Shown here piece after piece: positions 1 through 8,371 of a stretch of DNA of 64,000 nt (position 1 is the stretch's first letter; each line of letters begins with the position of its first letter). The position numbers were made by a program, and so were the translations under genes. The stretch covers positions 27,096 through 91,095 of the forward strand of contig NZ_QJUA01000022.1 in NCBI RefSeq assembly GCF_003254575.1. Direction: 5' to 3'. The stretch comes from Mycobacterium kyogaense (GTDB lineage Bacteria; Actinomycetota; Actinomycetes; Mycobacteriales; Mycobacteriaceae). A model generated the notes under the pieces. The model ran no database searches, had not been told where the DNA came from, and saw only the letters and a program-made list of their open reading frames with translations.

Positions 1-1
1 G

Positions 2-703
2 TTGCGCTATCGCAGTGACCTCGTCGACAACTTCGACGGCGGCCAATACGAGGTGACCTTGGAGGTGCCCGCCGAAGCCTACGACCAAGCCTGCGGCGCA
101 CTGCGTAGCTGCCTTGACGCGGCTTGCAAAGACGTCGCCGGTCACGGCCATTACGCCGGTCTGCAGATACTCGTGCTGCCCCCGCCGCACAATCCCGACT
201 GGGCTGCCAAACTCCTCGACGTGTTGCGGCTTCGGCGTGCCCCCTCTGAGCGTATCGAGGCCCCGCCATCAAACCCGCATCCGTCTCAGCGTGATCTCAA
301 CCCGCCTGTCACTGCTCATCAGCTGTGTCGACGCCTCGATAGCGGTGGCCCCAGCGCTGCATTGATCACCGCTGCCACGCCGTGCGCACCGGCCGCCCGC
401 CGCATCGGCCTGGTGATTTCTCGCCAGCAGCGGCCTCGCCTCGTGGGCCCCCGGTTCGGTCGGAGCGTGCCGAACTGCAGGTTGAGCCCGTGCACAGGTC
501 GAGGACGATCCGGCAGAAGTTCCTTGGGTCCAGTGCCGCGACGCCCGGCCCCAGTATCGAGCTGTGTCCGCACCGTCCGCCCCCACCGGGGCACCGTTCT
601 GGCGATCGGACACGCGCAGCCCTCTTGGTCTGCCGGATCCGGCGAGGAGGCGCACCGCGCGCTGTTCGCACACATTGTGTCGAGGCGCACGTACTTTCAG
701 GGG
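2..703 (+). pseudogene. Left-edge reading frame: probable 3' fragment of an upstream gene, then non-coding DNA
   Basis: The frame that later encodes the NACHT protein is open from the window edge. The first 75 or so codons look protein-like (acidic/hydrophobic alternation, motif LQILVLPPPHNPDWAAKLL). From about base 240 the translation becomes Arg/Pro/Ser-rich and low in hydrophobics in every frame, as in GC-rich non-coding DNA. I read this as the tail of an upstream gene that lost its stop, or whose stop lies in another frame after a frameshift, followed by the leader of the NACHT gene. I recognise no domain. A genuine N-terminal extension of the NACHT protein cannot be excluded, because no stop codon intervenes. 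Confidence 0.3.
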
Positions 704-3487
704 GTGATCTACGACCTCACCCGCCTGGGTAGTAAGCGATTCGAGCACCTCGCTCAAGCGCTGGCGATCGCCAACCTCGGTGCGGGTGTCACGATCTTTG
801 GCTCTGGCCCAGACGGCGGACGCGAGGCAACCTTCGACGGCCCTGTGAGCATGGAAGGCAGCGGCGACTGGGACGGCTACGGGGTCGTTCAAGCCAAGTA
901 CAAAGAACAGCTGGCCGCTACGGCGAGTGATCAGTCCTGGTTCTTTCAGCAGGTCACCGCCGAACTGGATGCTTGGGTTCATCCCAAGTCCAAACGTCGC
1001 CGCAAACCCGAATACCTACTCATCGTCACCAACGTCACCCTCTCCGCGGTCGCGCACTCAGGCGGATTGGACCGCATTGACGCTCTTTTCACCTATTACA
1101 GAGACCTCAAAGAAAAGAAGCCCGACGGCAGCCATCGCAAGATCGGGCTCCCCGGTTTGCGCGGCTACCACGTCTGGCATGCCGACCATTTGAATCGCCT
1201 GCTGGATGGAAACAGTGACATTCGGACCACCTACGCTGACCTAATTCTGCCCGGTGACGTGATCTCCCGCCTGTACGAGCAAGTCGCGGAGTCCGACCAA
1301 CGGGTGGCGCACGCTTGGATCACTCACGTATCACGCACCCTGAGAAACGACACCGCCGTCGAACTCGGTGAGTCCGGCGACAGCAACAACACTCCCCTGC
1401 CCTTGGCCGAAATCGCGGTGGACCTCCCAGCATCGTTTTCACCGCGCAAGGAAACACCATCGCTAGCACTGAAGACCTTGGTTGAACGAGGTGACCAGGT
1501 GTTATCTCCTGCCCTTCGACCGGCCAGCCGGGACCGGATCGTGGTTCTCGGCGGGCCGGGATCCGGAAAGTCGACGTTGTCAAAATTACTGTGCCAGTTG
1601 TATCGCGTGGCGTTGGTGCATCACCCGCCTACAAGCGGGCGAGTACTACCCCAGGTGGCAACTCAAGCCGATCAGATCCGCAGCGAGTTCGACAATGAGG
1701 GTCTACCCCACCCCACCCTTCATCGACTTCCCGTCCGAGTCGTCCTAAGCAAATTCGCCGACGCGGTCACTAGGTCCAGGACCTTGACGCTCCTTCAGCA
1801 CATCGTCGAAGTGATCAATGAGCGCAGCTCCGATCCCATCACCGTTGCCGAAGCGAAGCGGCTCATCACGGCATGGCCCCTTCTGGTCGTTCTCGATGGG
1901 ATGGACGAAGTGGCATCGGCAGAGAATCGCCGCGAAGTGTCGTCGCGAGTGTCAGACTTCCTCATCGAGATGGCGGCCATCGGCAGCGACGTCCTCACCG
2001 TGTGCACCTCTCGGCCCGTCGGATTTGAACTCGACAGCGACATCAACTACGAAGAACTGCACCTATCCCCGCTGACCACCGACGACGCGATGCACTACGC
2101 GTCGCGACTACTGAGCTGCAAATTCGCCACCAACCCGGACCGCAAGGAGCAGACGCTCCAGCGGCTGCAGGAGGCAACGCGAACAGTCGACACCGTGCGG
2201 TTGATGACTTCGCCACTACAGGTGACGATCTTGACCCTGTTGCTCGAACAGCGCCGCGTAGCACCGGCAAGCCGCTACGGGCTATTCAGCAGCTACTACG
2301 ACACGATTTATGCACGTGAATGCAATAAGCCGGAGGGCATTGGTGACGTCCTCGAAATGTACCGGTCGCAGTTCGACCAACTCCACGAGCAATGCGGACT
2401 CGCCATTCATGCGCGTGCCGAGCAAGCCGGCGCAGCCGAATCGGTGCTTCCGTTAGCAGATCTCGAGCAGACGGCGCGCGGCATCCTTCAAGCCGAAGGA
2501 TACCCAGAAACAGACACCGACTCTCTCATCCCGCAGGTCCTCCGCCTTGCTCAACAACGCTTGGTGCTTCTCGTTCCCCGGATGGCCGGTGTCGCTTTCG
2601 AAATCCGCAGCCTTGCTGAGTTCTTTGCGGCACGCTGTCTGATGGCAACCGAAGACGCCGCCACCAACCTCGAAGTTCTTGTCCCATCAGCGCATTGGAG
2701 GCATACCTGGCTGCTGGCCGCCGGCCAGATATTCGCACAACGACGCGAGCTGCGCGACGCGGTCATGAGCCGACTACTCGCAGCCGATCACGTCAGCGCG
2801 GTAAATCGACTGGTCATGCCGGGATCAGTTCTGGCGATCGAAGCACTCGATGATGGATTCGCCGCCACGGCTCCCCGATTTGAGCAGGACCTAGTCGTCG
2901 CGGCACTGCGGCTACTGAAAGGACCCATCGGCAGCCACATTATGTTGCTTGGCGACGCGCTCGCGCCGTTCATGCAGCGGTTACCCCTGCTGGAACAAAC
3001 AGTGTGGCGTGAGATCGAGGCGTTACTGGCCGACCACAGCCCCGGGGCGACCCGCGCGTTCCTCAGCCACCTATCGACCCTCACCGATTACGAGTCGATC
3101 GCACTTCGGGCGAACAACCGGCTGACTGAGTACACCGAGCGGCACCCTTCAAATACTGTCGGCGAGAATTCAGATCATCGCTCAGACGAACAGCGAATCC
3201 GGGCCAACCTCATTGCCGCTGGACTAATACCTGGTGATCACGATGATCCCCGACTGCTACACACGATCGCCGGAAGGAGTACCGACGGAAGCGATGCCGA
3301 CCTCTGGCTTCGCCAGGCCAGGGAAATCGTCGTCGACGGCTGTCAGGACGGTTACTCTCTGCGGTCTAAATTGCGCGCATCGCTGGCCGAAGCCATTGAG
3401 CACGACAGCGTCGCCCACCTACTCCTGGTCCCTGCGCCGTACAGTCTAGGATCGACTGCGCAGCCGGGGGGTTTGCATGGCGATTAG
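704..3487 (+). CDS. PD-(D/E)xK nuclease-NACHT NTPase, putative antiphage effector (bacterial NLR-like)
   Basis: About 927 residues from a GTG at 704; another in-frame GTG is at 677, and the frame has no stop upstream, so the start is uncertain. The start was chosen because homologous nuclease domains begin just before a motif like YDLTRLGSKRFEHLAQAL. Residues ~34-67 carry a restriction-endonuclease-like core (GPDGGREATFDG, then VVQAKYKE, the D...QxK pattern). A NACHT ATPase follows: Walker A GGPGSGKST at ~283, Walker B LVVLDGMDEV at ~394 with the NACHT D-G-x-D-E signature, and a winged-helix motif FEIRSLAEFFAARCL at ~632. The ~300 C-terminal residues would be the sensor and show no repeats I recognise. 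Bacterial NACHT proteins with N-terminal effector domains are established antiphage proteins; the role here is inferred. The last 11 bases overlap the helicase gene, so the two are probably translated together. Confidence 0.8.
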   Translation: MIYDLTRLGSKRFEHLAQALAIANLGAGVTIFGSGPDGGREATFDGPVSMEGSGDWDGYGVVQAKYKEQLAATASDQSWFFQQVTAELDAWVHPKSKRRRKPEYLLIVTNVTLSAVAHSGGLDRIDALFTYYRDLKEKKPDGSHRKIGLPGLRGYHVWHADHLNRLLDGNSDIRTTYADLILPGDVISRLYEQVAESDQRVAHAWITHVSRTLRNDTAVELGESGDSNNTPLPLAEIAVDLPASFSPRKETPSLALKTLVERGDQVLSPALRPASRDRIVVLGGPGSGKSTLSKLLCQLYRVALVHHPPTSGRVLPQVATQADQIRSEFDNEGLPHPTLHRLPVRVVLSKFADAVTRSRTLTLLQHIVEVINERSSDPITVAEAKRLITAWPLLVVLDGMDEVASAENRREVSSRVSDFLIEMAAIGSDVLTVCTSRPVGFELDSDINYEELHLSPLTTDDAMHYASRLLSCKFATNPDRKEQTLQRLQEATRTVDTVRLMTSPLQVTILTLLLEQRRVAPASRYGLFSSYYDTIYARECNKPEGIGDVLEMYRSQFDQLHEQCGLAIHARAEQAGAAESVLPLADLEQTARGILQAEGYPETDTDSLIPQVLRLAQQRLVLLVPRMAGVAFEIRSLAEFFAARCLMATEDAATNLEVLVPSAHWRHTWLLAAGQIFAQRRELRDAVMSRLLAADHVSAVNRLVMPGSVLAIEALDDGFAATAPRFEQDLVVAALRLLKGPIGSHIMLLGDALAPFMQRLPLLEQTVWREIEALLADHSPGATRAFLSHLSTLTDYESIALRANNRLTEYTERHPSNTVGENSDHRSDEQRIRANLIAAGLIPGDHDDPRLLHTIAGRSTDGSDADLWLRQAREIVVDGCQDGYSLRSKLRASLAEAIEHDSVAHLLLVPAPYSLGSTAQPGGLHGD

Positions 3488-6400
3488 TACAGCCAATGTC
3501 TGGGCCGAACAGTTCGACATCGGCGGCAACACAATTCGTCAGCTGCTCGTTCCCGCATGCGGGGAGCTGGCCGTCTCCGAGGACGCTGGTGACATCAGTG
3601 TGCATGGCTGTTACGGTCAATGGTCGGCCATCCGTGGCGCGGGCGGTGACGCTAAAGAGCATCTCGTCGCGATCCTTCCGACCGTCAATCGGTCAACGTT
3701 TCGCGTCAGCTGGAGCGGCAATCGCAAGCTCCTGGATCCCGATGCGGTGCTTGAGACTTTCAGGGAAGCAATCGGTTTCACTCCTCACGACGAACCTGGC
3801 AGCTTGCGCCGTCCACAGATCGCCGCTTTGCACTCAATCGTCGGATACCAGTCCTCAGGCTTGCACGAGCCCGCCACTGTCGTAATGCCCACCGGCACCG
3901 GAAAAACCGAGACGATGCTCGCGTGGATGGTGGCCACCCGCCCGGCCAAACTGTTGGTAATCGTGCCCTCCACCGCACTGCGCAATCAGATCGCAGCGAA
4001 GTTCGAATCGCTGGGGATTCTCCAGCGCGAAGGCATCGTGTCGCCGATGGCACAGCGGCCATGCGTCGGCCGACTCGAGCACGGATTCACCGACCCCGGT
4101 GACGCTGCGATCTTCGTTCAACGATGCAACGTGGTGGTAGCAACCCCCAATGCCCTACATGCTGGCGATCCTGACGCGCGTGCCCTGCTGCTGGCCCGCT
4201 TCACCCACCTTGTGGTCGACGAAGCGCACCATGCGCCCGCGACGACGTGGACATCTATCATCCGCCAGTTCGATACACGTCCAGTATTGCTGTTCACCGC
4301 GACACCATTCCGCACGGACGGACGTTCATTACCGGGGCGCGTCATTTCGCGGTTCCCACTGCGCGAGGCCCAGAACGACGGCTACTTCAGTCGCATCGAA
4401 TTCGCCTCCATTGTCGCTATCGGGGACCCCGACCGCGACCTCGCCGCTGCAGCGATCGCCCGACTGACGAGGGACCGCGAGGCAGGATTCGAGCACATCT
4501 TGCTGGCGCGCGCCGCGACAAAAGCGCGCGCCGAAGAGATATTCGCCATGTACCAGTCGATGGCACCCGAAGCTGAACCACAGCTGCTGCATGACGGCCT
4601 CAGCCCACGCCGAAAGGCAGAAGCGCTCACTGCGCTCTCCGATCGCCGATGCCATCTGATCGTCTGCGTCGACATGCTCGGCGAGGGATTCGACCTGCCC
4701 AACCTGAAAATCGCTGCCTTCCACGACAACCGCAGGTCCCTCGGGCCGGTGATACAGCTCGTCGGTCGGCTGGCGAGAACCCAATCTACGACATCTATTG
4801 GTCCAGCGAGCGTATTCGTCTCCCGAGACCCCGCGACTCAATTCTCGCCACTGCGGAAACTGCTGAGGGAAGATCCCGACTGGGACAAAGTACTCAGCGA
4901 CGTCACCGACCGCGCGATCGCAAGAGCCGAAAAGGTCAGCGAGTTCGATCAGTCCTTTACAACGACACCGTCGGAGGTGCCCGTCGGTTTGGTGGAGCCG
5001 AAAATGAGCGCCGTGGCCTACCGGACCTACGCGACCGAGTGGAATCCTGATGCAGCGCTGGATGTTTACGGTGAATCCATACTGGAAGGCGTCATCAGCG
5101 TGAGCTCGGCCGACAACGTCGCGTGGTTCGTGATCGAGTCGGTCGGTGACCTCAGATGGGGTGACGTACCTGGATTACAGGCCGTGTCATACGACTTGGT
5201 CGCGATGTACTTCGACAACAGTCTCGGTTTGCTATTCATCCACGGCTCCGATACTGATCGCAAGTACGACGAGTTGGCCCAGGCCGTGCTCGCCGAAGAG
5301 CCGGCGATGGTCCGCGGGATGGACACGTTCCGTGTCTTTGCACGAGTCGATCGCCTCATACCGACAAATGTCGGGTTGCTCGATTCACGCGACCGCGACA
5401 AGCGCTTCTCCATGCACGTCGGCAGCGATGTGGAAACCGCACTGAATGAGGCCGAACGCAACCACAAAACCAACACCCATATCGCCGCGAAAGCGTTCGA
5501 GGACGGCGAACGGGTGACTATCGCTGCCGCGCTGTCGGGCCGCTTCTGGTCGATGCGTACCGCACCGGGCCTATCTCAGTGGCGGGACTGGTGTCGGCGC
5601 CAAGGCGTCAAATTGCTTGATACATCAGTTGATTTGCGTTCCTTGTTCCGAGAGATGATCATTCCGATGGCGGTAACAAAGCGGCCGCAGCACCCACTGC
5701 TGGCCGTGGAATGGCCGTGGAACCTCTACCTCGGCACCGGTACCGCTCAACACGCGGTCTACGACGGCAAGAGATTCCTACTCACCGATGTCGACTTCCG
5801 CATCGACGATTACTCAGGCGAGGGACCATTCCGGTTCTCGGTAGTGACGACTCTGTGGGAGGTTGCGTATACGGCGGTGGTGGGTGATACGGGTCTGCAT
5901 TACCGAGCCGTCAACGCCGAAGTCGAGGTCGAGAGCCGCGGATCGGCGGTCCCGCTGTCGACATGGTTCAACAACCACAAGCCGACCCTGTTCCTCAGCG
6001 GCGACCGACTCATCACCGGCGATGATCGCTTGCTCGAGCCGCGCACTGAACTGCCGCCCTACGACCGCGCCAACCTATCGTCGCTGCCGTGGGCTGCTGA
6101 CGGAGTTGACATCACGGTGGAGTCCCAAGGTACCAACCGGCGCCAAGACTCCGTGCAGGCCTACATGTCTCGACACCTGCAGCAGCATCAGGCATTCGAT
6201 GTCCTCATCGACGACGACCGCGCGGGCGAGGCAGCTGATCTGGTAGGCCTACGGATCGACGGCAGCGATTTGGTTGTCACGCTGGTGCACTGCAAATACT
6301 CATCGCAATCCACCCCCGGCGGCCGGCTCGCCGACCTCTACGAGGTATGCGGTCAGGCCACCCGCGGGGCCCGCTGGCGAGACCATGGAGCGATCCCGCT

Positions 6401-6659
6401 GATCAACCACATCGATCGCCGCGCACGCAACTACGCGTTGCGAACAGGACAAACCGCCTACGAAGTCGGTGATCGAGAAGCGCTCCTGCGCATTCAGGAA
6501 CGCGCACCGCTGCTGTTCATCCGATTCGCGACCATTATCGCCCAACCAGGCCTAAGCATCGCGGCCAGCACGAACGAGCAGATGCGCCTGCTCGCGGGCG
6601 CCGAGTCCTACGTCAGGGCGGTGACCAAGGGGACGTTCGGCGTCTACTGCTCCACCTGA
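3477..6659 (+). CDS. SF2 (DEAH) helicase with C-terminal PD-(D/E)xK-like domain, defence-operon partner
   Basis: 1,060 residues. The ATG follows a G-rich Shine-Dalgarno and lies inside the end of the NACHT gene, implying translational coupling. Helicase motifs are clear: motif I MPTGTGKTETM (~136), motif II VVDEAHHAP (~246), motif III FTATPFRTD (~277) and motif VI QLVGRLART (~427). The middle region has no domain I can name. Near residues 915-945 the sequence IDDDRAGEAADLVGL, followed by LVVTLVHCKYS and then LYEVCGQA, fits a PD-(D/E)xK nuclease core (acidic residue, D, C/E-x-K). Similar helicase-nuclease fusions occur in restriction and defence loci. With the preceding nuclease-NACHT gene it forms a likely two-component antiphage system in which one partner processes or senses nucleic acid and the other executes. 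Which does which cannot be told from sequence. Confidence 0.8.
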   Translation: MAISTANVWAEQFDIGGNTIRQLLVPACGELAVSEDAGDISVHGCYGQWSAIRGAGGDAKEHLVAILPTVNRSTFRVSWSGNRKLLDPDAVLETFREAIGFTPHDEPGSLRRPQIAALHSIVGYQSSGLHEPATVVMPTGTGKTETMLAWMVATRPAKLLVIVPSTALRNQIAAKFESLGILQREGIVSPMAQRPCVGRLEHGFTDPGDAAIFVQRCNVVVATPNALHAGDPDARALLLARFTHLVVDEAHHAPATTWTSIIRQFDTRPVLLFTATPFRTDGRSLPGRVISRFPLREAQNDGYFSRIEFASIVAIGDPDRDLAAAAIARLTRDREAGFEHILLARAATKARAEEIFAMYQSMAPEAEPQLLHDGLSPRRKAEALTALSDRRCHLIVCVDMLGEGFDLPNLKIAAFHDNRRSLGPVIQLVGRLARTQSTTSIGPASVFVSRDPATQFSPLRKLLREDPDWDKVLSDVTDRAIARAEKVSEFDQSFTTTPSEVPVGLVEPKMSAVAYRTYATEWNPDAALDVYGESILEGVISVSSADNVAWFVIESVGDLRWGDVPGLQAVSYDLVAMYFDNSLGLLFIHGSDTDRKYDELAQAVLAEEPAMVRGMDTFRVFARVDRLIPTNVGLLDSRDRDKRFSMHVGSDVETALNEAERNHKTNTHIAAKAFEDGERVTIAAALSGRFWSMRTAPGLSQWRDWCRRQGVKLLDTSVDLRSLFREMIIPMAVTKRPQHPLLAVEWPWNLYLGTGTAQHAVYDGKRFLLTDVDFRIDDYSGEGPFRFSVVTTLWEVAYTAVVGDTGLHYRAVNAEVEVESRGSAVPLSTWFNNHKPTLFLSGDRLITGDDRLLEPRTELPPYDRANLSSLPWAADGVDITVESQGTNRRQDSVQAYMSRHLQQHQAFDVLIDDDRAGEAADLVGLRIDGSDLVVTLVHCKYSSQSTPGGRLADLYEVCGQATRGARWRDHGAIPLINHIDRRARNYALRTGQTAYEVGDREALLRIQERAPLLFIRFATIIAQPGLSIAASTNEQMRLLAGAESYVRAVTKGTFGVYCST

Positions 6660-6730
6660 CCGATCCGGACTGCCCCGTTGCCGCGCCCTCCAAGCCAAAC
6701 CCACCTGAAACAATCAGATGAAGTCGCCCC

Positions 6731-6802
6731 TCCGGCGCTCTCAAGTCGTTCTGGAATTTATCCGGCGCTCTCAAGTCGTTCTGGAATTTATCCGGCACTC
6801 TC
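6731..6802. repeat. Tandem 30-bp repeat, two exact copies plus a partial third
   Basis: Bases 6731-6760 and 6761-6790 are identical. A third copy starts at 6791 and diverges after about 12 bases, with one mismatch. Part of the unit is TCAAGTCGTTCTGGAATTTA. Closely spaced direct repeats of this kind resemble the multiple terminal repeats at IS21-family ends, so this may be a solo IS end left after loss of the element. That assignment is by resemblance only; no transposase is present. Confidence 0.5.
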
Positions 6803-6890
6803 ACGTTATCGCGGATTGCCTGGCCTGATCCCCTCCGCAACGAGATGAGAGCGCGCTGGTCAGCGCTCCCCCGCGCTCTCAGGAAGTTCC

Positions 6891-6915
6891 GGATCGGACA
6901 GTCAGTGTCCGATCC
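6891..6915. repeat. Perfect 10-bp inverted repeat (hairpin or operator)
   Basis: GGATCGGACA at 6891-6900 and its exact complement TGTCCGATCC at 6906-6915 flank a 5-base spacer. It lies about 230 bases after the helicase stop. It could be a factor-independent terminator without a T-tract, as is common in mycobacteria, or a protein-binding palindrome. Confidence 0.5.
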
Positions 6916-7211
6916 AAACCCCGTTCAGAGCAATCCCAGAAAGCTGAGCTCAATCGGACGTCAACGTCACCTGCTCGAGAACGATCTGACAACGCTAACC
7001 CAAGGTCTCCGCCCGTGCGCCTGGCGGCGCACGTTCGCCGACGCGCACATTGATCCCCGGGACCACCCGGCAGCGCGCCTAACCGGACGATTATCGACCT
7101 AGAACTACCCGACACCGGCGGACGCCCCACGGCCTCGAGATCCCCGCCCTCCACGCCCAATTCGTCACTGTGACGTTCAACTGGTCCGGCCGCCGGCGTC
7201 TTCTGATGCTC

Positions 7212-7586
7212 TTACGGTCGCGTACCCAGCCGCAGGAAGTCCGAGGGCAGCTGACTGAGCACATCGTCGAACTCCCCAGGCGTCACTGCCTCTCTCAGAG
7301 TGATGAACACGGCGTCGACGCCCCGTTCGGCAACATCTCTGTCTGTGTCAGCCGCCTCGGCCACACGCCCAACGAATTCCTCGAAGCCGAACGCCTGGGC
7401 GTTTTCCTGGGTACCGACCAAAGCCGACTGCAGGGGCGCCGGCAACTGAGCTGCGAGGTCCTGCGCCTCGCCGCCGCTGATGCGGTCCGCCAGAGTGGCC
7501 AACGTGGCGCGAGTCAGACTTACTGCTTGCTCCTCTGGCAGGTCAGCAGACATGGCTACGCGGGTGATGAATTCGTCGTATTGCAT
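7212..7586 (-). CDS. DUF2267 family protein
   Basis: 124 residues forming one DUF2267 domain. The sequence opens MQYDEFITRVAMSADLP and has a second similar helical half near residue 68 (FEEFVGRVAEAADTDRD), typical of this small helical family. The start is supported by an AAGGAG Shine-Dalgarno. Function is unknown; in mycobacteria such genes often accompany stress-response genes. It follows the DUF1931 gene by 122 bases on the same strand and may be cotranscribed. Confidence 0.85.
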   Translation of the reverse strand: MQYDEFITRVAMSADLPEEQAVSLTRATLATLADRISGGEAQDLAAQLPAPLQSALVGTQENAQAFGFEEFVGRVAEAADTDRDVAERGVDAVFITLREAVTPGEFDDVLSQLPSDFLRLGTRP

Positions 7587-7708
7587 TGTTTCTCCTTGTC
7601 ATTTTTCGTGTTCCGTTGCCATGATGGTGAATTCGCAATTGTCGCGCCTCCATCTGCGGGGTCGAATTCGCGTACCAGAAGTCAACACCAGCAGACGAAT
7701 TGTCAACG

Positions 7709-8161
7709 TCAGAAGACAAGTCGGAACATGGTGAACACTCGGTTCCAGTGCTCGCTGGACGGATTCGACACCGTCGCGTCCACCTGGCGTAACGTGCGGG
7801 CCAGCGCCACGGCCAGACCGCCGAACACTTCTGGCAAGAGCTGCTCCGCGTCCTCCGCGAAAGTGACATCGGCGGGTGGCTGTCGCACCACCTGGCGAAG
7901 CAGCTCTCGGATCTCCTCAGCTTCGTCAAGCTTGTCGAATTCGCGCATTCGCTCTTGAAGGCCCTTGGTTATCGGAAGGTCTTGGGCTGCAATGACGTCG
8001 CGCTCGTTCATTTTCGCCGAGTTGCGCCCGCTGATGGCCAAGTCGTCTACCAACTCATCGATGAAACTCTGGAAGCGACGGATGTCGTTCTTGTCGATAT
8101 CGACGCTCGCGACGGCACGAAAGAAGCGCTCGAACACCGGAATACCCGACGGATGTGTCAC
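7709..8161 (-). CDS. DUF1931 family histone-fold protein
   Basis: 150 residues from a GTG start that sits six bases after a GGAGG. The sequence matches the DUF1931 family (Aquifex aq_328 and Thermus homologues, whose structures show a histone-fold pair in one chain). Visible family features are the N-terminal FERFFRAVASVDIDKNDI, the central NERDVIAAQDLPITKGLQE and the C-terminal PEVFGGLAVALARTL followed by EHWNRVF. Known members are bacterial proteins with archaeal-histone-like topology; DNA binding is plausible but not shown by sequence alone. The ribosome-binding site lies in the 3' arm of a strong hairpin (8162-8212), suggesting translational control. Neighbours are DUF2267 downstream and a UvrA-like ATPase upstream. 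Confidence 0.85.
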   Translation of the reverse strand: MTHPSGIPVFERFFRAVASVDIDKNDIRRFQSFIDELVDDLAISGRNSAKMNERDVIAAQDLPITKGLQERMREFDKLDEAEEIRELLRQVVRQPPADVTFAEDAEQLLPEVFGGLAVALARTLRQVDATVSNPSSEHWNRVFTMFRLVF

Positions 8162-8212
8162 GTAGAACCTCCATCTCGCAATTCACGCTGCGAAAGCGTG
8201 CCGAGGTTCTAC
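8162..8212 (-). promoter_or_regulatory. Nested hairpin covering the DUF1931 Shine-Dalgarno
   Basis: On the minus-strand transcript GUAGAACCUC (8212-8203) pairs perfectly over 10 bp with GAGGUUCUAC (8171-8162). The next base begins the GUG start codon. The 3' arm contains most of the GGAGG ribosome-binding site. Between the arms a second hairpin forms (CACGC / GCGUG, seven-base loop). This arrangement would hide the ribosome-binding site until melted or bound, as in RNA thermometers and autoregulated leaders. Confidence 0.6.
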
Positions 8213-8318
8213 ATTCGCACTCATCCCGGTGGGAGTGAACCGGACCAGCAGGTGCAATCTGGCCCGCTCCTTTGGACCCGCCAGGCCGAGGAAAACCATC
8301 GAAACCAGGTCGACGGAC

Positions 8319-8344
8319 CTACCCGTGCGCTGTCGACCACAACC
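8319..8344 (-). promoter_or_regulatory. Possible SigF-type promoter for DUF1931/DUF2267
   Basis: On the minus strand GGTTG (8344-8340) and GGGTAG (8324-8319) are spaced by 15 bases, close to the mycobacterial SigF pattern GGTTT-N15/16-GGGTA. The -35 has one mismatch. Transcription from here would include the hairpin leader. Confidence 0.3.
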
Positions 8345-8371
8345 TAACTACCCGCGCATCCTTAGATTCGA

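Larger units (their letters stand above)
6660..7211. other. Non-coding stretch downstream of the defence operon
   Basis: About 550 bases with no convincing gene: all frames give short, Arg/Pro-rich translations without a Shine-Dalgarno. It holds two exact 30-bp tandem repeats with a partial third, and a perfect 10-bp inverted repeat (both listed separately). It separates the plus-strand defence operon from minus-strand genes, so it should include the 3' ends of both transcription units. It may be the edge of an acquired island. Confidence 0.6.

Noticed and set aside
269..982. Minus-strand open frame at the left edge
   Set aside because: Arg/Ala-rich translation without a recognisable domain. 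It runs antisense to the nuclease domain of the NACHT protein.
6731..6802. Tandem 30-bp repeats as a CRISPR array
   Set aside because: The copies are directly adjacent with no spacers, and no cas genes are nearby.
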